DNA of 26,383 bases, taken from positions 1 to 26,383 of the IMG/VR virus record IMGVR_UViG_3300043409_000106. One strand, given 5' to 3'. The position numbers and the translations under genes were made by a program. The notes under the pieces were generated by a model that had not been told where the DNA came from, did no database searches, and saw nothing but the letters and a program-made list of their open reading frames with translations. Below, piece after piece: positions 5,493-14,300 of this stretch. Numbering within the stretch: position 1 is the first letter of the stretch; every line of letters begins with the position of its first letter. Source of the DNA: a virus.

Positions 5493-6050
5493 TTACTCCG
5501 TAAAGGTTAACCTGCGCTGCAATATTACAGAAGGCGTTATTGTGATATAGCTATCTCCACTTGCTGCCGCAGTTGGCCCGTTAAAATAGAAGGTTACTGT
5601 TCTATTATTCCCCATCGAGCCAATGTTAATAATTCCAACCTCAAATACTAAAGCATCTCCAGACAAAAACTCTGTAGTCGTTGGGGTTACGGTTGCAGCT
5701 ACCGCACCTTCTGTCGTTCCTAGCTCTACTGTAGCCGATGCCTGACCAAGTGAAGCTCCCAGTCCGGCGGCTTTTGTCCATTTGTAAATCCGAACGCCCA
5801 AACTTGCGTTCGCTTGGGTCGAACTCTCAGCCCCCCTTAGATTGCAAGTTACTGTCCCCGAAAGGGAAAACTCCACAAGAGGTTGACTAGCAAAATAACC
5901 AAGTGAAATCCATGTGCCTCCGCTAGTTGTCGTTCCTGCAATGGATGCAGCAGACGCCCCCCTTTCAAAAAGCGCAGTCTTCCCGGTTGCACCGTTGCCG
6001 TATGTTGCAATTCCAATAGAAAAGGAACTTGGATAGAAAGTTGTTGCCAT
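5493..6050 (-). CDS. putative beta-rich virion appendage protein
   Basis: This 185-residue protein is rich in Thr, Ser, Gly and Ala with alternating hydrophobic residues, suggesting a beta sandwich. It has no Cys pattern, signal peptide or membrane segment apart from one cysteine near residue 70. It lies between two fibre genes, two bases from each, so it is probably another particle appendage or fibre tip domain encoded separately. No family is recognised. The start has only a weak GAG upstream and likely depends on coupling to the gene before it. Confidence 0.65.
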   Translation of the reverse strand: MATTFYPSSFSIGIATYGNGATGKTALFERGASAASIAGTTTSGGTWISLGYFASQPLVEFSLSGTVTCNLRGAESSTQANASLGVRIYKWTKAAGLGASLGQASATVELGTTEGAVAATVTPTTTEFLSGDALVFEVGIINIGSMGNNRTVTFYFNGPTAAASGDSYITITPSVILQRRLTFTE

Positions 6051-6051
6051 T

Positions 6052-7065
6052 TTAGAACTCTAGCGTTATCGACAAAGCCGGAACGGTTCCAGATACGGCA
6101 GTCATTGCGACCCAAACAAAAGAGCCAGCAGAAATAGTTGCGCTGCTAAATGTGGTTGTTGATGTTCCCGTAGAGATACTCGTGGTCGTTATTGCTGATG
6201 CCGTTACCGCCGTTCCAGCCGCCGAAACATCCGAGCCATAACGGACATTGAAGGACGCGCTTGGGGTTGCTGATCCAGCCGGAAGAACCGAAACAATCTT
6301 GCTTATCGTTAGCACGACTGTTGTATAAAACAGCACCACTTGAGTATCACCTGTTGTCGGATACTGAAGCAAAGCTGATTTCGGCCCCATTGCACCAGTT
6401 GCGCCAGTTGTGCCAGTATCTCCGCGTGGTATTGTGAATCCTAGAATCGTATCGCCGTTTGTCCCAGTATTGGCAACACTAGCTGATGATCCGGGAGAGC
6501 CTGTTGTTGTTGATCCCACAGAAACCGCAGACGCTCTCGGTAAAGAGAAATTGTATGTAGCGTTACCGCTTGTCCCGGTATCCGTAAGGCTTGGATTCAC
6601 ATTCGGGTTTACCGTAGTGGTTGATCCTAGTGCAACTATTGTTCCTCTTGGGATTGAGAAGTCAAACGTAGCCGCGCTTGATGTTCCAATATTAGTTACA
6701 CTAGCAGAAGTCCCCGCGTTTCCAGTTGTCGTTGTCCCAACTGCAATAGTGGCTGCGCTTCCTACCGTGCCAGTTGCAGCGTCCACCCACTGTGAGGTGT
6801 TTGCATCGGTATAGTAAATCTTGAGCTTTCCTTCCGCGCTGGCCCACCACAAATCTCCGGCAGACGGTGAAACAGGTGGGGTCGTTCCAACACTAACCGA
6901 TGCGCCACCTCCCCCAATCTCAACAATCGTGGCAGTTCCGTTATCTTTTTTAATAAATAACTTTCCGTCAAAAGTATTTATCGCCAGCTCGCCAAGTGCG
7001 AGCTGTGCTGTAGTTGGAACTGAGGAAGCGGTTGCCGATCTTTTTACCTTAATACTGTTTGCCAT
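6052..7065 (-). CDS. tail fibre protein with repeats and a collagen-like segment
   Basis: This 337-residue protein starts with the anchor domain 'KVKRSA...PTTAQLALGELAIN' and 'DGKLFIKK', shared by many tail fibres. A 'PPVSPSAGDLWW...' module (63-93) is next. Three repeats of about 37 residues then occupy roughly 106-215, each starting (V/L)G(T/S)TTT and ending in (I/L)PR. A collagen-like GDT-GTT-GAT-GAM-GPK stretch (215-229) and a C-terminal beta domain end it. AAAGGA precedes the ATG. It probably forms a trimeric fibre. The collagen-like triplets are notable because two dioxygenase genes lie about 2 kb upstream in the operon. Confidence 0.8.
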   Translation of the reverse strand: MANSIKVKRSATASSVPTTAQLALGELAINTFDGKLFIKKDNGTATIVEIGGGGASVSVGTTPPVSPSAGDLWWASAEGKLKIYYTDANTSQWVDAATGTVGSAATIAVGTTTTGNAGTSASVTNIGTSSAATFDFSIPRGTIVALGSTTTVNPNVNPSLTDTGTSGNATYNFSLPRASAVSVGSTTTGSPGSSASVANTGTNGDTILGFTIPRGDTGTTGATGAMGPKSALLQYPTTGDTQVVLFYTTVVLTISKIVSVLPAGSATPSASFNVRYGSDVSAAGTAVTASAITTTSISTGTSTTTFSSATISAGSFVWVAMTAVSGTVPALSITLEF

Positions 7066-7080
7066 ATGGCTTCCTTTGCT

Positions 7081-7094
7081 TGTCTATATAGACA
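7081..7094. repeat. 14-base perfect palindrome between fibre genes
   Basis: TGTCTATATAGACA is fully self-complementary and sits in the 34-base gap between two fibre genes, just upstream of the AAAGGA of the distal one. As DNA it could be a dimeric operator; as RNA the loop would be too tight for the whole stem. No function can be assigned. Confidence 0.35.
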
Positions 7095-7099
7095 GGAAT

Positions 7100-8197
7100 T
7101 TAGTATGTTCCACCATCCACATTGATCTCATATTCATTTGCGGCTGTCAGTTGCCCTTGTGCATTTACTGTGAACGTTACAGTATATTGCCCGTTGGCGT
7201 TGCCATAAGCCGCCGGAGTAACAGCGGTGTTTGTGATAGAGAACTGGCTGCCTGTTAGCGTCAAACCCGTTCCGGCACTATACGAGCCAGCCGCTCCAAA
7301 TTGAACCCAAGTTACAGGGGTTGTCCCTAACGTGCCGCCGGAATTAACCGTGCAAACCCACGAACTGTCAGCTTGCGCCGTTCCTTCCTCAATGAAGGTA
7401 AACGCGCTGATTAACGAGTCCCATGTGCTTGCATCTGCTGTCCGTGTCCAAGCTCCCGCGTTGCATTGGTAAATACCGTTGTTCTGGTCGAGAGTTTGAT
7501 TCTTGACAAGAACACGCATTCCAGCAGTTATCGAGATTCCATCAACTGTCTGTGTACCAGATAAAGTAATGTTTGAAACGGTTGCTGCAACGCACGAAGC
7601 CTTTGGATCGAGTCCTTGCGCTACGGAATCAACATAGAATTTTGTTGCCGCGTCCTGTGCCAGCGTAGGCTCTCCAAGACCTGTTAATTTATACGCCCCC
7701 CAAGCCACATCCCCTGTGGGAGCGGTCAACTCTGAGATGGAAGCCGTAGCCGCAGCAGTAACCAAGCCCTTTGCATTGACCGTGGTTTTTATAAAAGTTC
7801 CAACGTTCGCGTTAACAGTGGCAAGCGTACCTATTCCCGTGACCCCCGCCGTTCCATCAAACGCACTTGAGGTATAAGCCAAGTCACCTGTTACAGAGAT
7901 GGTGCGCCCTGTTGCCAAAGCTGTTGCGGAACTCGCTGTTCCTGTTAGGTTTGCAACTATCGGGCTTGAGAACGTTTTAACTCCATCGACATTCTGCGCC
8001 GAAGAAAGGTCAACGAACGCGCCGTTTCCTGCGATACTAATAATTGACGTAGCTGTGCCTCCCGCTCCGCCAGTTCCCGTTCCGTAGTACAGGACATTTG
8101 TCTGTTCGTTAAACGCCAGTTCCGCGTTCTCTAATGTTGCTGGTGCGCCAGCCCCGCCTCCATTTGCCCGTCTTTTAATTCTGATCTTATTTGACAT
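7100..8197 (-). CDS. tail fibre protein
   Basis: This 365-residue protein starts 'MSNKIRIKRRANGGGAGAP' followed by 'LENAELAFNEQTNVLYYG', a variant of the anchor domain of the neighbouring 337-residue fibre. 'DLSSAQNVDGVKTFSS' (about 68-83) and 'GLGEPTLAQDAATKFYVDS' (about 174-192) are recurrent phage tail-fibre repeat motifs; a central 'AGMRVLVKNQT...NGIYQC' beta module follows. The protein ends in a DGGTY tail. GGGAG lies nine bases before the ATG. It is likely a trimeric host-recognition fibre attached to the tail tip. Confidence 0.82.
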   Translation of the reverse strand: MSNKIRIKRRANGGGAGAPATLENAELAFNEQTNVLYYGTGTGGAGGTATSIISIAGNGAFVDLSSAQNVDGVKTFSSPIVANLTGTASSATALATGRTISVTGDLAYTSSAFDGTAGVTGIGTLATVNANVGTFIKTTVNAKGLVTAAATASISELTAPTGDVAWGAYKLTGLGEPTLAQDAATKFYVDSVAQGLDPKASCVAATVSNITLSGTQTVDGISITAGMRVLVKNQTLDQNNGIYQCNAGAWTRTADASTWDSLISAFTFIEEGTAQADSSWVCTVNSGGTLGTTPVTWVQFGAAGSYSAGTGLTLTGSQFSITNTAVTPAAYGNANGQYTVTFTVNAQGQLTAANEYEINVDGGTY

Positions 8198-8209
8198 TTT
8201 TAATACTCC

Positions 8210-8494
8210 CTAAAAGTTACCACCATCGGTTATTTCGGTCTGATTTATGTTGTTCCACTGATTCGACCCAAACATCACAACATCTTGGTATTGGATATTA
8301 CTCATCACGACCGGATAACCTGCGATGAGATTGTTATTCCCGCTGCCGCGATTAATCTGGATAATTTGGTTCGGGGTGGGTGTGACTGTCAGATTAATGT
8401 TGTTACCGCCGGATACTTGCGCGGTTATATTATTTCCGTCTTGTACCGTAACTGTGGTACTCGGTGCGGCTGCCGTAACGTTTATGTTTGCCAT
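8210..8494 (-). CDS. small Asn/Thr-rich appendage protein
   Basis: This 94-residue protein is rich in Asn, Thr, Gly and Val, with beta-strand-like alternation and no charged helices. Its C-terminus is DGGNF, close to the DGGTY end of the next fibre in the operon. It begins two bases after the preceding gene with no strong ribosome binding site, so translation is probably coupled. Its place in the adhesion locus suggests a particle component, perhaps a fibre connector. No domain family is recognised. Confidence 0.62.
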   Translation of the reverse strand: MANINVTAAAPSTTVTVQDGNNITAQVSGGNNINLTVTPTPNQIIQINRGSGNNNLIAGYPVVMSNIQYQDVVMFGSNQWNNINQTEITDGGNF

Positions 8495-8496
8495 AG

Positions 8497-8985
8497 CTAG
8501 ACCACTACGATGCCATCACTGCGAACAATAAATAATAGAAAAATTATGTTGTCCTCTGCCGGAACGCTTCCAGCAGCAACGAAACTGATCTTAATCCGAC
8601 CAGAAAAACCCGCGCCATTGACTGAACTAATAGCGAGTTGAGCATCATCATCCACCAAGTCCCAAGAATCGTCATTTATGATAAGCGTGAACGATCCTTC
8701 GGCATCATCACGGTTAACGATAGTTAAAGGAATCGGAGTTGGGGTGGGAGTGTAATTCGTTATGTCGAAGGTTAACCCGTATCGGGAGTCCTTAACATTA
8801 GATAAGGTTCTACGGACGATCTGCGCGTCTATAGTCGCATCGGTAAGGTCAACAGGAGTTGTGCCATCATCACCAGTTAAAGTGAGATTCCAGAAGGTCG
8901 ACTGTTGGTATACGAGTTCGCCAGCAATAATTGGGTTGTCAAACCCGCTGACTTGTGTGAGAGAGTTCTTATTAAATACTGCCAC
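8497..8985 (-). CDS. putative baseplate/upper fibre beta-sandwich protein
   Basis: This 162-residue protein starts with GTG at 8985, preceded by AGGAG six bases upstream. It contains 'WNLTLTGDDGTTPVDLTDATI', split at residues 32-52, and a later 'GSFTLIINDDSWDL'. That layout resembles the Ig-like or BppU-type upper fibre domains found in phage structural proteins. The C-terminus 'IIFLLFIVRSDGIVVV' is hydrophobic but looks like buried beta strands rather than a membrane span. Near-identical phrases occur in aquatic phage proteins I recall only as hypothetical. A structural role is inferred from context. Confidence 0.65.
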   Translation of the reverse strand: MAVFNKNSLTQVSGFDNPIIAGELVYQQSTFWNLTLTGDDGTTPVDLTDATIDAQIVRRTLSNVKDSRYGLTFDITNYTPTPTPIPLTIVNRDDAEGSFTLIINDDSWDLVDDDAQLAISSVNGAGFSGRIKISFVAAGSVPAEDNIIFLLFIVRSDGIVVV

Positions 8986-9000
8986 GATCTGCTCCTATCT

Positions 9001-9030
9001 CGGAATTCGGTTCGCTCACTAGCGAATCCG
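9001..9030. other. hairpin in the gap between dioxygenase and appendage genes
   Basis: TTCGCT (9011-9016) and AGCGAA (9021-9026) form a perfect 6-bp stem with a four-base loop, extendable by CGGA (9001-9004) with TCCG (9027-9030) across a six-base bulge. It lies in a 75-base gap, one of the longest in the late operon. No T-run follows on the minus strand, so it is not an ordinary intrinsic terminator. An RNA-processing or stability element is possible. Confidence 0.4.
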
Positions 9031-9060
9031 TGCAGTCATGTTGTGTCTTATGTTTAGATT

Positions 9061-9657
9061 TTAATCTAGTTTTCCGACAAAATCTATAGGAACAAAGTGG
9101 AAAAAAACTAGGGTGCAATACTTCCCTTTAATCTTTTCTCGGAAGTGTGGGCTATCCGTTCCAGAGTAACAAAGAGCATCGTTAGGCTGTAGGGTATAGG
9201 GCTTATCATCTACCCAAATATCCCAAGTCTCGTCCTGATCTATGCAATAGTCTATTGTGTACTTGCACTGAGGACGGTCAGTATGGAAAGGACAGACTCC
9301 CGCATCCCCATATAGACTTGTATAGACATATGAAGGCTTGACCTTCTCTCCGAATATCTCTGACGCTGCTTCAGCTAGTTGCTGATGGATATGTGAAAAG
9401 AACGGGATGTTATGTGCGCCAGTCCTCTTGAATTCATTAGGATCGTTCTCAATTAGATACGCCCCAGACTTAATAAACTCAACTATCTTTTGGTGTATCT
9501 CAGGAGCGAATAGTTCTTTTTCTATAACCGGGATCATTGCCCCATCAGTGCGAACTACTAGCACCCCTTTCTCATTAGCCCATCCCTGATCTATCCTAGC
9601 TATGAACGCATTGTCTGATAGGTTTATGGTCTCCCCGATTTTCATCTCTTGTAACAT
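9061..9657 (-). CDS. 2OG-Fe(II) dioxygenase (first type)
   Basis: This 198-residue protein shows the double-stranded beta-helix iron motif: HTD (His125, Asp127) in 'GVCPFHTDRPQCKY' and a distal His171 in 'SPHFREK', with Arg173 or a nearby Lys as possible 2-oxoglutarate ligand. 'YTSLYGDAG' (112-120) is the usual strand before the HxD. These enzymes use oxygen and 2-oxoglutarate to hydroxylate or demethylate proteins, nucleic acids or small molecules. The substrate cannot be read from sequence. It follows the second dioxygenase by six bases and has AGGA before its ATG. Embedded among fibre genes, it may act on virion proteins. Confidence 0.78.
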   Translation of the reverse strand: MLQEMKIGETINLSDNAFIARIDQGWANEKGVLVVRTDGAMIPVIEKELFAPEIHQKIVEFIKSGAYLIENDPNEFKRTGAHNIPFFSHIHQQLAEAASEIFGEKVKPSYVYTSLYGDAGVCPFHTDRPQCKYTIDYCIDQDETWDIWVDDKPYTLQPNDALCYSGTDSPHFREKIKGKYCTLVFFHFVPIDFVGKLD

Positions 9658-9663
9658 ATTGTC

Positions 9664-10296
9664 CTATTTGAACGGTGGGCCAGTGATCCAAGCAACCAGA
9701 CTGTATCGTGTGCCTTTGGTAACGGGCTTGACCCCGTGTAGAGCGTAGGATGGAAAGGCTAGGGCTGTTCCCTGAGTGCGCGGCATAACCATTTCGTTTC
9801 CATAGTTACAGATCACATCTCCACCCTCGTATTCGTTCTCATCCGATAGCTGTACTGAAATAGATAGTTTTCTGATCTTCCCGTTATACATACAGTCCAC
9901 ATGAGGATCATACTTGCCGCCCGGAGATTCGTATTCTGTGAACTGGATGCCTTCTGCAAATCCTAATAAATCGAACTTAAAGAACCGATCATTTAAAAAC
10001 ATCGCTGTATCAGTTAACTTCTGAAATATCCACTCGTTCCCGTCTGCCGGAGATAGCCAACTTGTTTTACTCTTGCGGCAAGTTTCGTCATAATTGGTTC
10101 CGCCAACTCCACCGATCACCGCTCTCTCTAGTATTGCATTTTTACCAATCTGGATAATTGTCTTGCACTGAGCCGGAGTGAATGTTTCAACGTAAGCAAA
10201 AGGTTCTATCCTATCTGTTGTAAAAAACCAAGACACTTGCCCGTACCTTTTCTTCTCTTGTAGATAGTCTAGTAACTCAGGCTGGAGGTGTCTCAA
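9664..10296 (-). CDS. 2OG-Fe(II) dioxygenase, PKHD/prolyl-hydroxylase-like
   Basis: This 210-residue protein has a complete prolyl-4-hydroxylase-type core: His132-Val-Asp134 in 'YDPHVDCMY', distal His187 in 'SYALHGVKPV', and Arg197 in 'GTRYSLVAW' placed ten residues after it to bind 2-oxoglutarate. 'LSISVQLSDENEYEGGD' (144-160) is the familiar central strand pair. It is close to PKHD-type hydroxylases found in cyanophages and pelagiphages. Its ATG lies inside the preceding small gene (20-base overlap). Protein hydroxylation is likely by family; the target is unknown, and fibre proteins of the same operon are candidates by position only. Confidence 0.87.
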   Translation of the reverse strand: MRHLQPELLDYLQEKKRYGQVSWFFTTDRIEPFAYVETFTPAQCKTIIQIGKNAILERAVIGGVGGTNYDETCRKSKTSWLSPADGNEWIFQKLTDTAMFLNDRFFKFDLLGFAEGIQFTEYESPGGKYDPHVDCMYNGKIRKLSISVQLSDENEYEGGDVICNYGNEMVMPRTQGTALAFPSYALHGVKPVTKGTRYSLVAWITGPPFK

Positions 10297-10498
10297 GTAT
10301 TGCCTCTTGTGGTTTTAATATAATATCGCTTCCATTCCAATAATGAGTTTCTGGAGTTACATCATCCTGACAATCAGTCCAGAACAATGCAGAACTAACT
10401 GCAAAAATATTCTGGTCTTGTTCTACTTGGCATAAACGAATTCCTGTAGTTCCATCTGCCAGAGATACCGTTTCTTCTGATGCTATCAGTGCTTTCAT
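10277..10498 (-). CDS. small conserved phage protein of unknown function
   Basis: This 73-residue acidic protein has 'VEQDQNIFAVSSALFWTDC' in the middle and ends in a proline-rich tail. I recall the pattern MKALI...V(E/A)xxxxxFPVAxPLFWxDC from small proteins next to appendage genes in aquatic phages, where no function is known. AAAGGA lies before its ATG at 10498. It overlaps the PKHD dioxygenase gene by 20 bases, so the two are probably translated together and may work together. No catalytic motif is visible. Confidence 0.65.
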   Translation of the reverse strand: MKALIASEETVSLADGTTGIRLCQVEQDQNIFAVSSALFWTDCQDDVTPETHYWNGSDIILKPQEAILETPPA

Positions 10499-10507
10499 AT
10501 TAATCCT

Positions 10508-11350
10508 TTAGAATTCTATTACTATTTGCCCCTGCCTTCCACCACCGCCCGTAGCTGGAGCCCAATCACCAGCCCCGCCGCCTCCGGCACCAAAACCAGA
10601 CCCTACACCACCTATAGCAATACCCCACAGTCCCCCAATCCCTAGCGTTAGCGCAGAAAACCCCCCTTGCCCTACTCCCGCAGAGGCTGGACTGCTATTG
10701 CCGCCGCCCGTGGCACCTTTCTGTCCATAATAATTCAATTTGCCACCAGAGCCGCTTCCACCCGCCCCGCCTGCGCCAAAGCCAGCTGGTGAGTTGCTAC
10801 CGCCAGCTCCTCCGGTAGCGGATACGGTTCCCGCTGGCCCGACAGGGCCAAATGAAGTAGTCCCTCCTGTCCCCGCGGTTGTTGAAACTACCCCCGCCCC
10901 ACCAACTCCAACAACATACGCAACAGGGCCAGTCACAACGCCTGCGAACGTAGCCGCACCAGCACCGCCACCACCACCACCAGCGGGGCCAGCTCCTCCA
11001 CCACCCCCGCCGCATATTGTTACGCGTATAAAACTTGCTGTAGCTGGCTTTGTCCAAGTCCCCGGCCCTGTTGCTGTTATAACAGTTGTCGAAGTAAACC
11101 CACCACCAGCCGCAGCAGCAGAAGACCAAGTCGTGCCATTAGATGTTAAAACATTGCCTGACGTACCCGCTGCAATGCCTGTAACCGCGCCAGTCCCCGC
11201 GCCGACTAACACATTGTTAGCGGCTAGAGTTGCTGCACCAGTCCCACCATTAGCCACAGGGAGTGTTCCAGTTACTCCTGTGGTTAAAGTTACCTGCCCT
11301 GATGAGTTCGTGTTATTTGCTAATTGACTTAAATTAAAAGCATTTGTCAT
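10508..11350 (-). CDS. glycine-rich tail adhesin / fibre protein
   Basis: This 280-residue protein has a short N-terminal fibre part with 'GTLPVANGGTGAATLAANNV' (28-47), a repeat typical of phage fibres. A C-terminal glycine-rich module starts at 'GTWTKP' (97-102) and runs to the end in G6-A, G6-AG and GGxGxGG clusters. This resembles glycine-rich adhesin domains (T4-like gp38/S16-type polyglycine sandwiches) that recognise outer-membrane proteins or glycans. Its ATG overlaps the J-like gene's stop (ATGA). The extreme Gly content yields open Pro-rich frames on the other strand, which are not genes. Confidence 0.78.
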   Translation of the reverse strand: MTNAFNLSQLANNTNSSGQVTLTTGVTGTLPVANGGTGAATLAANNVLVGAGTGAVTGIAAGTSGNVLTSNGTTWSSAAAAGGGFTSTTVITATGPGTWTKPATASFIRVTICGGGGGGAGPAGGGGGGAGAATFAGVVTGPVAYVVGVGGAGVVSTTAGTGGTTSFGPVGPAGTVSATGGAGGSNSPAGFGAGGAGGSGSGGKLNYYGQKGATGGGNSSPASAGVGQGGFSALTLGIGGLWGIAIGGVGSGFGAGGGGAGDWAPATGGGGRQGQIVIEF

Positions 11351-14300
11351 GCTGCCCCCGCTCGTGCGAATGTTTGTTGGAGAATCACATTATTAACTGT
11401 ATCTGGAGCGTTTGTTAACGTATACGCCCCAACAACAGTTGTAAAGTCCGTCCCTAATTCTAATAATACACCGTTTTGATAAAGATTAAAACCACCCGAA
11501 GTGAATGAGAATGGATATGTTACTTGACCTATTACGGTTTGCACGACCACGTTAACAGGATTTCCATTTGGAATTCCCATGTTGTTTGCTGTCCATTGAA
11601 TTATCTCAAATTGCCCCGTTGCCACATTTGGAAAGCTCGTAATTGTTTGCCCAACTATATCGTAGTCCTGCTCATTTATTACCGTGCCATTTAAGAATAA
11701 AAGTTCATAACCAGATACCAATGTAAAACCTGATGCCGTGTAACTTCCGGCATTTGTTAGAGTCGCTGAGTTCCTAGAGAATGATGCGTATGTGCCTGTA
11801 GAGCTGTTGGTCGATCTAAACGAGATTATCGTTATGATATTATTTAACACTATACCCGTTGCGAACGTCACCCCGCCAGCAGCGTCCGTGTATTCCGAAG
11901 TCTGGCACAATGTCCCTTGATTGAATACGAAGCACTGGCCCACTAAATAGGCCGCGTTCCTAGATACTGCAAAGAATGTCTGTCCACTTGTCGCTGTGAA
12001 TGTCGAGATGGTCATCTGGAATGTATCTGGCGCGGTGAAGCCGACCACCCGACCGTAAATATCAACCGTTAACGTAGCAACCGATGAGGTATAGGTATAA
12101 ACGCCAGCACCAAAATCAAGATAAGGAGCAAGCTGCGCTACAACAACGCCTTCTGCGTTATTGGTAACGGATATTTCTCCTGTCCCCACACTCGTGGTGC
12201 CTACTTTTAATAACTGCCCAGTTCTGACATCAAGGTCTATAAAGTTAGTCCCATCTGGCAGCGCAGACCAGAGCGTTGGGTCAAATAGATTTGTTTCATA
12301 AGGAACAAAGGCCGCAGTGCCGGAAGCATAAATAGCGAAGCCAGTATCAAAAGATATTTTGCGGCCCGTTCTATTTATATACAGAGGATAAATAGTCGTT
12401 CCAAACGTTGGTTCGGCTAAATACCACTTATAAGCCGCCGGATTATTACTCGGCGTTACGCTATTTTGATTAATTAATCCGTAATAGGACTTGTTCCGAG
12501 GACTTAAACTAAAGCCAGTTCCGGTGATCGTGTTCGCATAAGCAATAACTAAATATTGTTCTGTGTATTGGAATGTGGTGGGCCGCCAATGAAAGACCGC
12601 GCTTGGTAGGCTGAAGCTGGACGCACCAATGCTGTTCCTCATTCGCGAAACAAAATACCAATCACCCGATGGAATTCCAGCCAGCGAGATTAATGGAAGC
12701 ACTGTATTAATATTCCACGGAGTGCCGTTTGATTGCACCTCGCTTGTACCTGCAAAGATTAGTTGCGCCTCGGTGGGGCTTGAGAAAGCGGTGTAATAAA
12801 GTTCCGCATATTGTGAGATACCTGCCCCCGGCGTTGTAACCCGCACCAAGAATAATGGGTTAACCGCAGTAGGATACTGCGTGTCTACTACAGGAGGCGG
12901 CACTGTGCCAAATACCAGCGGATCACCAATACCTGTATTCGGACTCGGCTGGAATTCTGTTATAGCTACATCATCATAGACCGTGGGATTAAACTCCATC
13001 AAGAGAAGGGTAACAATAATCGCCCCGTCCTCTTTGAATGTCTGCGTTACTTTATTTGTACGGAATAACTTATTTACCCATCCATAATTGGCATTTGTTA
13101 GGGTTATAACGTCACCCGCTTCTAGTTGGATTCCAGTAAATCCAACGGAACAAGTAACCTGCAAATCCTCCCTCGTAGCTTTTAAAAATCGGTTTGCTAG
13201 GTATTGTGCGCGTACACTATTGTTACAGAATGGTACTGTTATTGATTGCTTATTAGTCGGCTCATTAGGAAATAGAAGTACAGGATCAATTTGCGCCAAA
13301 TCAAAAGTAGAGGTATTAAAAGTATCTTGATTTGACTTATCTGGAAACTTGACTTCGGCAATATTAAAAGAGTTAGAAAGGTCAATTGGAGTGACTTGTA
13401 TCGAGGATACAATGTTGCTGTCATCTATAGCCATTGCCACCGTATATGTGGGCTTCTGAACGATCACTCCCCACTTAGCCGTGACCTCATCATATCTTAA
13501 TAAACAATCGCAGCTACTGGTCATGTCTTGTAGCGTATTCATAATAGTTCGTTGTGCATCCACCGCGCCATCGAAACGAAATCGAGTTTGATTTGTCACA
13601 ACTCCAGCATAAGTTGTGTAGTAGAACATCTCATTAGAGTAGACATTCAATTCAGTTAGGCTTGCTGTGTCAATTTGCGCTAACGGGATTGCCGCGCCAT
13701 AACGCGTATTGGTCAGGTAGTCTAAAAAACAATCCCCCGGCTTATATCTACTGTTTCTTACTTGGAACCTAGTCTGCATTAAGCCGCGAATATTTGCTGT
13801 AACACTATATGTAAGGACAAGAATAGCGAACGCGCAATTCGTCATTAGCTTTGTTGCGTCCCACTGGTAAACGAGGTTCGCATCTTGCATTACTTCTATT
13901 GCTGTCTTGGTGGAATTTGTAGGCGTATTCGATCCGTTATGATAAAGGTAAATATTAATCTTTCCCAGAACATTTGTTTCTGATTCCCCCGTGGACTCGT
14001 CCAGCAAGGCGTTAACTTGATATTGTTTTGTCCCATCAAATATACATTTCTTTCCAGAAAAATAAATGTCTCCAAATGTAATTGTATCGGGAGTCTGACC
14101 GGGATTAGTATTTGTGACCTCGCTTAAAGCAAGGACGTAATACATTGTCTGGTCGTTATTTGTTATACTCAGGTCAACTACCGTGCCGCCGATCCACGCG
14201 TTACCATAGATAATTGGCAATTTATTGGATGTTGCCGGAGGTATCTGCGTCCTATTTCCCGGATCGCGTGGAGCGGAGGGGCTTCCCGGCCCACCTATAA

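Noticed and set aside
9011-9026. Hairpin as an intrinsic terminator
   Set aside because: No T-run follows on the transcribed strand; kept only as a structured element.
10740-11327. Pro/Ala-rich 195-codon plus-strand frame
   Set aside because: It is the mirror of the glycine-rich adhesin; GC-rich Gly codons give Pro/Ala codons on the other strand. No ribosome binding site or context.
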